From Sphingomonas kyeonggiensis (GTDB lineage: Bacteria; Pseudomonadota; Alphaproteobacteria; Sphingomonadales; Sphingomonadaceae), in contig NZ_JACIEH010000002.1 of NCBI RefSeq assembly GCF_014196745.1, positions 620,383-684,382 of the forward strand: DNA of 64,000 nt, read 5' to 3'. Under the pieces are notes generated by a model that ran no database searches, had not been told where the DNA came from, and was given only the letters and a program-made list of their open reading frames with translations. Made by a program: the position numbers and the translations under genes. Position 1 is the stretch's first letter. Each line of letters begins with the position of its first letter. Below, piece after piece: positions 57,940-64,000 of the stretch.

Positions 57940-58392
57940 TTACGCCGGGGTAGCCTGAGTGATCGCGACCTTGCGGACGACGCCGGCGCCGAACGCCTCC
58001 GCGGCCGAAGCCTCGACGACCTGGCGGAACTGCTCGAGGCCGGGCAGCAGCCCGTCCTTGCCCGCCGCCATCGGGGTCTTGAAGGTGCGCATGTTGATCG
58101 CGTGCAGCAGCAGCGGCAGGCGCTGGGTCACCTCGGACGACTTGTCCCTGGGTACCTCGAGGTTGAACTGGAACTGGACATAGCCGGTCAGCCGCCCGTC
58201 ATCGGCGGAGACCAAGGGCGCGAGCAACTTGTCCACCGGCACGAACGTCGTCTCCACCGATTCCTCCGCCGCGGGCGCCTTGGCGGCCTGGGCGGGACGG
58301 GGGCCGAGCACCATCAAGGTGGCGAGCGCGGCGCCGCCGCCCAGGCCGATGCCGGCCAGCACGACGACGATCAGGAACAGGATCTTCTTCAT
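57940..58392 (-). CDS. Second FliL-like protein
   Basis: Protein of 150 residues with an N-terminal membrane helix (KILFLIVVVLAGIGLGGGAA) and a FliL-like periplasmic domain (TTFVPVDKLLAPLVSADDGR, LTGYVQFQFNLEVPRDKSSE, RLPLLLHAINMRTFKTPMAA). It follows motB by 11 bp, so it probably acts at the stator. It differs strongly from FliL at 27184. Confidence 0.82.
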   Translation of the reverse strand: MKKILFLIVVVLAGIGLGGGAALATLMVLGPRPAQAAKAPAAEESVETTFVPVDKLLAPLVSADDGRLTGYVQFQFNLEVPRDKSSEVTQRLPLLLHAINMRTFKTPMAAGKDGLLPGLEQFRQVVEASAAEAFGAGVVRKVAITQATPA

Positions 58393-58403
58393 GGCGCGGC
58401 TAC

Positions 58404-59258
58404 TCAGAACTTGAAGCTGCTGTCGCTGGGCAGCGACGAGGCCTCGGCCTTGAGGACGATGGTGATCCGCCGGTTCTCCGGCCTATCGGGCTGGCCCGGG
58501 AACACCGGGCGCGTGCCGCCCATCGCGACGACCTCGGCGAAGCGGTCGGGCGTCATGCCCGATGCGATCATCGCCCGGCGCGCGGAAAGGGCGCGGGCGC
58601 CCGAGAGCTGCCAGTTGGCATCGCTCTGGCCGCCGCCCGAGGCATCGGTGTGCCCCTCGATCGCGATCTGGCCGCCCTGCTGGGCGAGCTTGGTCGCCGT
58701 CTTGGCGAGCAGCGCGCGGGCGAAGGGGTTGAGCTCGGCGGTGCCGGGGCGGAACATCGACTGCTTGTCGGTGTCCATCAGCGTGATGCGCATGCCGTCC
58801 CGGTCGGACTCGACCGCGACGTTCTTGCGGCCCTGGTCCTGCGGCGTGCTGTCGAGCGCGACCATCAGCTCGCTGGCGAGGACGCGCATCGAAGTGTCGG
58901 GCACATTGGCGGTGCCGCCGCGCGAGGCGCCGTTGGTCGCCGCCTCGGTGGTCGGCGTGCCGTTGGCGCGGCTGCTGTCGTTCGACGAGCGGCGCGCCTG
59001 GCCACCGGCGCCCTCGGACGTGCCCATGACGGGGGTCGAGGGCGCGGTGTCCGACACGGTCGGCGAGAAATAGGCGGCAAGGCCCTTGAGCCGCTGCTTG
59101 TCCGGGTTGGCGATGAGCCACAGCAGCATGAAGAACGCCATCATCGCGGTCACGAAGTCGGCATATGCGACTTTCCAGGCGCCGCCGTGGTGGGCGCCGG
59201 CGACCTTCTTGATCCGCTTGATGACGATCGGGCGATCATTGCTGCCGGGCATGGGCAT
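58404..59258 (-). CDS. motB: Stator protein MotB
   Basis: Stator protein of 284 residues. The N-terminal IVIKRIKKVAGAHHGGAWKV leads into the helix AYADFVTAMMAFFMLLWLIA, with the proton-accepting Asp of YADF. The OmpA-like peptidoglycan domain has GQIAIEGHTDASGGGQSDAN and RALSARRAMIASGMTPDRFA. ATG 59258 is chosen; ATG 59252 is next. No motA lies beside it or elsewhere in the window. Confidence 0.94.
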   Translation of the reverse strand: MPMPGSNDRPIVIKRIKKVAGAHHGGAWKVAYADFVTAMMAFFMLLWLIANPDKQRLKGLAAYFSPTVSDTAPSTPVMGTSEGAGGQARRSSNDSSRANGTPTTEAATNGASRGGTANVPDTSMRVLASELMVALDSTPQDQGRKNVAVESDRDGMRITLMDTDKQSMFRPGTAELNPFARALLAKTATKLAQQGGQIAIEGHTDASGGGQSDANWQLSGARALSARRAMIASGMTPDRFAEVVAMGGTRPVFPGQPDRPENRRITIVLKAEASSLPSDSSFKF

Positions 59259-59260
59259 CG

Positions 59261-59596
59261 TCAGGCGCTCCCGAGCGCGTCGCGCATGCGCTGCTGCACG
59301 GCGCCGAGGCGGATATGGCTGATCGCCGAGAGCGAGTCCTCGCCGCCCGCGATCCGCTCGAGCAGGTTCACGCACTCATCCGCATGCTGGATGAGATAGT
59401 CGAAGTCCTGCAGCTGCTCGAGATAGGTGCTCGCGAAATGCTCGTCGCAGACGAGCACTTCGGCGAGCGCCTCGAGCTTCATGCGCATCTCGCGGATCTC
59501 GCCGGCGATCACGCTGTGCAGCGTCGACGAGAAAGGGTCGAAGCCGGGCATCGTCTCGGTGGCGGAGAGCTGCGAGGGGATGGGCATGCAGGACAT
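59261..59596 (-). CDS. Hypothetical helical protein between cheD and motB
   Basis: Protein of 111 residues I do not recognise. It is almost all helix (SVIAGEIREMRMKLEALAEV, ASTYLEQLQDFDYLIQHADE, LSAISHIRLGAVQQRMRDAL). Its start overlaps the cheD stop, and it ends just before motB. Some traits (size, helical bundle, che operon) recall a CheZ-like phosphatase, but the CheZ catalytic Gln motif is not seen. Treat function as open. Confidence 0.7.
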   Translation of the reverse strand: MSCMPIPSQLSATETMPGFDPFSSTLHSVIAGEIREMRMKLEALAEVLVCDEHFASTYLEQLQDFDYLIQHADECVNLLERIAGGEDSLSAISHIRLGAVQQRMRDALGSA

Positions 59597-60120
59597 CAGA
59601 ACAGCTCCAAATCGCCACCGGAGACCGGGGCCTGAACAGGGACCGGCGGCCGTTCTGGCACGCGGTCCGTAACCTTGACGCAGCGGCTGCGACCTTCATG
59701 CGGCAGGAACTCGATCTTGCGCGCGCTCGTGCCACCCAGGTCGCTATGGGCGACCGTGATGCCTTCGGTGTCCATGAAGCGCCGCGCGAAGGCGGCGTTC
59801 GAGGAGCCGATCGAGCCGAGCCCGGAGACGATGTTGGCACCACCATAGAGATGGGCCATCAGCCGGCCGCGGATCGCGCCCTTCTTCATCATCTCGTTGA
59901 TGATGACTTCCATTGCGTGCACGCCGTAACGCGCCATTTCGGTGGCACCGACGCGCTGGTCCGCGCTCGGTTCGCCCAGCAGGAAATGGTTCATCCCGCC
60001 GACCCGGGCAACCGGATCGAAGAGGCACGCGGAGACGCAGCTGCCGAGCAGGGTGGAAACGACCACCCCGGGCTCGGCCACCACGGCATGCTCGCCCTGG
60101 ACGATGGCGAGCCGGCGCAT
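59596..60120 (-). CDS. cheD: Chemoreceptor glutamine deamidase CheD
   Basis: Enzyme of 174 residues that deamidates chemoreceptor glutamines. The catalytic Cys lies in LLGSCVSACLFDPVARVGGM and the His in GGMNHFLLGEPSA; the Thr is in VGATEMARYGVHAME. It overlaps cheY by one base and the next ORF by a few bases. Confidence 0.93.
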   Translation of the reverse strand: MRRLAIVQGEHAVVAEPGVVVSTLLGSCVSACLFDPVARVGGMNHFLLGEPSADQRVGATEMARYGVHAMEVIINEMMKKGAIRGRLMAHLYGGANIVSGLGSIGSSNAAFARRFMDTEGITVAHSDLGGTSARKIEFLPHEGRSRCVKVTDRVPERPPVPVQAPVSGGDLELF

Positions 60121-60509
60121 CAGGTGAGCTCGCCGAAGACGCGCTCGATCTTCTCCTTCAGCGCCGCCGGCGCGAAGGGCTTCACGACATAGTTGTTCAC
60201 CCCGAGGGCCGCGGCCTTCTGGACGATCTCCTTGTCCGACGAGCCGGTGAGCATGATGAACACCGTCTTGCCGATCACCGCGTCGGTGCGGACCGCTTCC
60301 AGGAACTGGAGGCCGTCCATTTCCGGCATGTTGTAATCGGAGATGATCAGATGGACGCGGTCAGCCTTGACCGCCGCCAGTGCCTCCGGGGCGCTGGGCT
60401 TGTCACGTACGTCCTTGAACCCGAGATCCTGCAACGCGCGACGGATCATCGCGCGCATGCTGGTCTGGTCATCGACCACCATCACCTTGATCGCTGCAGC
60501 AGCAGGCAT
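60120..60509 (-). CDS. cheY: Chemotaxis response regulator CheY
   Basis: Single receiver domain of 129 residues. The Asp pair is in VMVVDDQTSMRAMI, the phospho-Asp in IISDYNMPEMDGLQFLEAV, Thr in FIMLTGSSDKE and Lys in NNYVVKPFAP. ATG 60509 shares bases with the cheB stop; an in-frame ATG at 60536 is rejected. CheY-P binds FliM. Confidence 0.95.
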   Translation of the reverse strand: MPAAAAIKVMVVDDQTSMRAMIRRALQDLGFKDVRDKPSAPEALAAVKADRVHLIISDYNMPEMDGLQFLEAVRTDAVIGKTVFIMLTGSSDKEIVQKAAALGVNNYVVKPFAPAALKEKIERVFGELT

Positions 60510-61546
60510 CAGACGCTCCCAACTTTCTCGCGGCATGCCTTGAGGATCGCCTCAGGCATGCCAGACAAACCAACTTCATGTTCCACCGCACCCAGCTCCT
60601 TTGCCGAGCGCGGCATTCCCCAGACCACGCAGGTTTCCCTGCTCTGGCCCAGCGTGCGGGCCCCGGCCTGGCGCATGGCCAGAAGGCCCTGCGCGCCATC
60701 GGCACCCATGCCGGTCAGGATCACGCCGACCGCGGCTTTGCCGAGCGGCGCCACCGAGTTGAACAGCGTGTCCACCGAGGGCCGGTGGCCGGAGACGGGG
60801 TCGCCGTCCCGCAGCTTGATGTGGCCACGGATGCCGCCGCGCAGCTCCATGTGGCGCTGCCCCCCAGGAGCAATATAGACGGTTCCCGGCAGTACCGGCG
60901 CGCCATCCGTAGCTTCCACAACATGGACCCGGCATTCGCCGTTCAGCCGCTCTGCGAAATTGCGCGTGAACGCGGCCGGCATGTGCTGGACGACCAACAC
61001 CGGCGGGCAGTTCTCCGGCAGCGCCGGCAGCAGCGAGAACAGCGCCTCGACGCCGCCGGTGGACGAACCGAGCGCGATGATGCGATCGCCGACCGCGCCG
61101 GCCGCGAGGGTCGGCTGGGCGGGCAGGCGCTGCGGCCCGGCGCGGGCGACCGAACGGGCGGCCGCCTTCACCTTCTCGCATAGCAATACCGCGTCGCGCT
61201 CGATGTCCTCGGGCGTGCCGCTGGGCTTGGTGACATAGTCGACCGCGCCCAGGCGGAGCGCCTCGATCGTCACTTCGGCGCCGCGGGCGGTCAGCGTCGA
61301 GCACATCACCACCGGCATCGGCCGGAGGCGCATGATGCGCTCGAGGAACGACAGCCCGTCCATCCCCGGCATCTCGACGTCGAGCGTCAGCACGTCGGGG
61401 TTGAGCGTCTTGATCATCTCCCGCGCCGCGAACGGCTCGGGGGCCATGCCGACGACCTCGATGGCCGGATCGGCGGAAAGCATGCGGTTGAGCGTCGCGC
61501 GCATCGAGGCGCTGTCATCGACGATCAGCGTGCGTACGGGTGCCAT
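60509..61546 (-). CDS. cheB: Chemoreceptor methylesterase CheB
   Basis: Protein of 345 residues with an N-terminal receiver (LIVDDSASMRATLNRML, VLTLDVEMPGMDGLSFLERI) and a methylesterase domain with the Ser in ALGSSTGGVEAL, His in VVQHMPAAFTRNFAERL and Asp in VILTGMGADGAQGLLAMRQA. ATG 61546 overlaps the cheR stop. Confidence 0.96.
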   Translation of the reverse strand: MAPVRTLIVDDSASMRATLNRMLSADPAIEVVGMAPEPFAAREMIKTLNPDVLTLDVEMPGMDGLSFLERIMRLRPMPVVMCSTLTARGAEVTIEALRLGAVDYVTKPSGTPEDIERDAVLLCEKVKAAARSVARAGPQRLPAQPTLAAGAVGDRIIALGSSTGGVEALFSLLPALPENCPPVLVVQHMPAAFTRNFAERLNGECRVHVVEATDGAPVLPGTVYIAPGGQRHMELRGGIRGHIKLRDGDPVSGHRPSVDTLFNSVAPLGKAAVGVILTGMGADGAQGLLAMRQAGARTLGQSRETCVVWGMPRSAKELGAVEHEVGLSGMPEAILKACREKVGSV

Positions 61547-62427
61547 CAGTGCACCTCCGGCTTCTGGTAGATGGTGTGACCGCACGAGCGCATGTGGCGC
61601 GCCGCCGGCCCGATCAGCCGCTCGGAATGACCGATATACAGGTGGCCGCCCGGCATCAGCTGGTTGACGAAGCCCGCCTCCAGCTCTTCCTTCGCGGGAT
61701 CCCCGAAATAGATCATCACGTTGCGGCAGAAGATCACGTCGTACGCGGCCTTGAGCGGCCAGGGCTCGAACAGGTTGAGCACCTTGGCTGTCACCAGCGA
61801 CCGCGCTTCATCGGCCATCTGGTAGCCGCCCTGCACGGGCTTCATCCACAGGCTGCGATAGGGCTCGGGCACGGCTTCGGCGACATTGTCGGCATAGAAG
61901 CCGCGACGCACCGATTCCACCACATGCGGCGCGATGTCGGTCGCCAGCAGGCGGACATCGGCGTTGCGCAGCCAGGACGCGGACGAACGGTCCGTCCCCA
62001 GCAGGCACATGGCGATCGTATAGACCTCCTCGCCCGACGAGCATCCCGCCGACCAGATCCGCACCGGGCCCTGCTTGCGCTTCAGCACGGGCAGGACGGT
62101 CTCGCGGAAATGATCGAAGTGATGCGGCTCGCGGAAGAAATGCGTGTGGTTGGTGGTCAGGGCCACCACCATCGCATGGCGTTCCACCGGGTCGCTCTGC
62201 ACGAGCGCGACATAGTCGGAGAACTTGGCCAGGCCATGCTCGCGCAGCCGGCGCCCCAGGCGCGACTGGACGAGCGTGGTCTTCGCCTCGCTCAACGCGA
62301 TGCGCGCATCCTCGTGCATGATCGCGGCGATGGCGGCGAAGTCGCGGGGCGTGAGCTCCGCGTTGCTCGCTGCCGACATGGCCGATGCGGCGCCGGCAGG
62401 CGCCAGGGCGCCCCCGGCGGCGGTCAC
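61546..62427 (-). CDS. cheR: Chemoreceptor methyltransferase CheR
   Basis: Methyltransferase of 293 residues that methylates receptors with S-adenosylmethionine. Key segments: VVALTTNHTHFFREPHHFDH, the cofactor loop IWSAGCSSGEEVYTIAMCLL, and AYDVIFCRNVMIYFGDPAKE. The GTG at 62427 overlaps the cheW stop (GTGA) and is chosen; ATG 62379 is an alternative. Confidence 0.94.
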   Translation of the reverse strand: MTAAGGALAPAGAASAMSAASNAELTPRDFAAIAAIMHEDARIALSEAKTTLVQSRLGRRLREHGLAKFSDYVALVQSDPVERHAMVVALTTNHTHFFREPHHFDHFRETVLPVLKRKQGPVRIWSAGCSSGEEVYTIAMCLLGTDRSSASWLRNADVRLLATDIAPHVVESVRRGFYADNVAEAVPEPYRSLWMKPVQGGYQMADEARSLVTAKVLNLFEPWPLKAAYDVIFCRNVMIYFGDPAKEELEAGFVNQLMPGGHLYIGHSERLIGPAARHMRSCGHTIYQKPEVH

Positions 62428-62921
62428 GCTGCGAGATCCAGGTGCTTGGTCAGGCTCAGCGCGTCGAGGTCGAGCAGCAGCACCATGGTGCCCTTCTCGT
62501 CCCGCGTGCCGTCCTTCTGGCGCGTGGCGATGCGGACCAGGCCGGCGATCACGCTCGGCTCGATCGTCTCGACCTCGGGGGCCGGCTGGATCTCGGTCTC
62601 GCCGATCGCGACGATGTCGTTGACTTCGTCGACCAGGAAGCCGGCCTGCTTGCCCGCGATGTTGACGACCAGCACGCAGGAGCGGGCATGGATCACGCTC
62701 GGCTCCCAGCCCAGGCGCTCGGCGAGGCCGACCACCGGGATCACGTTGCCGCGCAGGTTGGTCACGCCCTTGATGAAGCCCGGGACGTTGGGGAGCGGGG
62801 TCGGCTCGTCCCATTCACGGATCTCGATCAGCGCGCGCATGTCGATCCCGAAGGTCTGCTGGGCGAGCGAGAAGGTGACGATCTTGCGGTCGGTCCCGGC
62901 GTTGTCGTTGGTGTCGGTCAT
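62424..62921 (-). CDS. cheW: Chemotaxis coupling protein CheW
   Basis: Adaptor of 165 residues linking receptors to CheA: VTFSLAQQTFGIDMRALIEI, TPLPNVPGFIKGVTNLRGNVIPVV-type core and FLVDEVNDIVAIGETEIQPA. It overlaps both cheA and cheR. Confidence 0.95.
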   Translation of the reverse strand: MTDTNDNAGTDRKIVTFSLAQQTFGIDMRALIEIREWDEPTPLPNVPGFIKGVTNLRGNVIPVVGLAERLGWEPSVIHARSCVLVVNIAGKQAGFLVDEVNDIVAIGETEIQPAPEVETIEPSVIAGLVRIATRQKDGTRDEKGTMVLLLDLDALSLTKHLDLAA

Positions 62922-64000
62922 GCTGCCATTCCTTTGGGGGTGTAGCGGTTGGTGGAGGCGACGAGCGCCTCGATGTCGAGGATCAGTGCGATCGAGCCGT
63001 CGCCAAGGATGGTGGCGCCGCCCAGGCCGCGGATCGGGTGGAGGTTCTGGTCGAGGCTCTTGATCACCACTTCGCGGCGGTCATCGATGGTATCGACCAC
63101 CAGGCCGACCTTGCCGTGCGCCTCGCTCTCGACGATCACGACGAGGCTGTCCTCGACCGCGCGGTCGTCGTTGAGGCCGAAGATCTCGGTCGCACGCTTC
63201 ACCGGCACATATTCGCCGCGCATGTCGATCACTTCGCTGTCCGGCGAGGTGCGCTTCACCTGGCCCGCTTCCGGCTGGACCGTCTCGAGCACATGCGCGA
63301 GCGGCAGCACGAAACGCTGGCCGGCGAGGCGGACGATCATGCCGTCCAGGATCGCCAGGGTGAGCGGCAGGATCATCGTGAAGGTGGTGCCTTCACCCGG
63401 GACCGAGTGGATTTCCACGCGGCCGCCCAGCGCCTCGACGTTCGAGCGGACCACGTCCATGCCCACGCCGCGGCCCGAGATGTTCGAGATCGTCTCCGCG
63501 GTCGAGAAGCCCGGCGCGCAGATCAGCTGGTCGATTTCCTCGTTGGAGAGGACCGCGTCGGGCGAGATGATGCCCTTCTCGATCGCCTTGGCCTTGACGC
63601 GCTCGCGGTTGATGCCGCGGCCATTGTCCTGGACGCGCACGAAGATGCGCGCGCCGCGCTGCTCGGCCGAGAGCTTGATCGTACCGGCCGGATCCTTGCC
63701 CGCCGCGATGCGCTCTTCGGCGCTCTCGAGGCCATGGTCCGCGGCGTTGCGGATCATGTGGGTCAGCGGATCGCCGATCTTCTCGATCACGCCCTTGTCG
63801 ACTTCGGTGGTCTCACCGTACGTCTCGAGGTTGATCGTCTTGCCGGTCTCGACCGAGAGGTCGCGCAGCATGCGCGGCACGCGGCTGAAGGCCTGCTTGA
63901 TCGGCTGGGCGCGCAGCGACATGACATTGTCCTGGATCTGGCGCGTCAGGCGGGCCAGTTCCGGGAGTTCCACGCGCTGGCGATCGGCCGGCGAGAGCCG
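62918..64000 (-). CDS. cheA: Chemotaxis histidine kinase CheA, 5' part outside the window
   Basis: The C-terminal 360 or so residues of CheA. Present are the end of the dimerisation region (ARLTRQIQDNVMSLRAQPIK), the ATP-binding domain (N box HMIRNAADHGLESAEERIAA, G1 FVRVQDNGRGINRERVKAKA, G2 SNISGRGVGMDVVRSNVEAL) and the CheW-like domain (LAILDGMIVRLAGQRFVLPL to IEALVASTNRYTPKG). The phospho-accepting His domain lies beyond the edge. Confidence 0.96.
   Translation of the reverse strand, partial: RLSPADRQRVELPELARLTRQIQDNVMSLRAQPIKQAFSRVPRMLRDLSVETGKTINLETYGETTEVDKGVIEKIGDPLTHMIRNAADHGLESAEERIAAGKDPAGTIKLSAEQRGARIFVRVQDNGRGINRERVKAKAIEKGIISPDAVLSNEEIDQLICAPGFSTAETISNISGRGVGMDVVRSNVEALGGRVEIHSVPGEGTTFTMILPLTLAILDGMIVRLAGQRFVLPLAHVLETVQPEAGQVKRTSPDSEVIDMRGEYVPVKRATEIFGLNDDRAVEDSLVVIVESEAHGKVGLVVDTIDDRREVVIKSLDQNLHPIRGLGGATILGDGSIALILDIEALVASTNRYTPKGMAA

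Noticed and set aside
59261..59596. 111 aa protein as CheZ
   Set aside because: The catalytic Gln/Asp motif of CheZ was not seen; only size and context agree.
1..64000. CRISPR arrays, tRNA/rRNA genes, transposases, phage genes
   Set aside because: No regularly spaced direct repeats, no cloverleaf or rRNA sequence, and no DDE/recombinase motif were noticed.

Overview
The window reads as a high-GC alphaproteobacterium of the Sphingomonadaceae type. The support is a Caulobacter-style Weimberg xylose gene set, alphaproteobacterial flagellar regulators (FlbT, FliX, an FlbD-like protein), frequent GTG and TTG starts, and many dispersed REP-like palindromes. No rRNA, tRNA, CRISPR array, insertion sequence or prophage was seen.

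Region 1 (1-10.6 kb) is pentose catabolism: a GH3 glycosidase (partial), a LacI-family regulator, a sugar-porter MFS transporter, an IlvD/Edd dehydratase (XylD), a MarR regulator, and a reverse-strand operon xylX-xylB-xylC. Two copies of one 16-bp operator-like site sit in front of the GH3/regulator pair and of xylX. The pathway's last enzyme (XylA) is not in the window.

Region 2 (10.6-13.0 kb) holds a thymidylate-kinase-like gene, a double-XRE regulator and a hypothetical gene.

Region 3 (13.0-56.0 kb) is a large flagellar locus in mostly divergent operons: an atypical sigma factor, a Cys-rich lytic transglycosylase, fliJ-fliI-flbT, flgE-flgK-flgL, a small membrane protein with a large TPR-like protein, fliL-fliM-DUF6468-motE, flgF-flgG-flgA-flgH, one flagellin with two small unknown genes, flgD, fliK, fliF-fliN-flbD-(52 aa ORF)-flhA, fliG-fliH, a 927 aa beta-propeller protein with flgB, flgI-flgJ-flgN, fliX, flgC-fliE-fliQ-fliR-flhB, and fliN2-fliO-fliP. 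A frameshifted DUF559 gene, a DUF2147 gene and a FadL-like porin are inserted in it.

Region 4 (56.0-64.0 kb) has a VOC protein and a WYL regulator, a tandem PilZ protein, and a tightly overlapping chemotaxis/motor operon cheA-cheW-cheR-cheB-cheY-cheD-(111 aa ORF)-motB-fliL2. motA is not in the window.

The main new reading is regulatory. Most flagellar operons carry a coding-strand box close to YCYTATAAT, and several divergent intergenic regions carry the palindrome GGCAA-N3-TTGCC. The FlbD-like protein has lost residues needed for sigma-54 activation, and an unusual sigma-70-type gene lies in the locus. Together this suggests a flagellar regulon rewired away from sigma-54. One such box heads a candidate small RNA (about 33091-33217) with three hairpins and a CCUCCUCC terminator loop.
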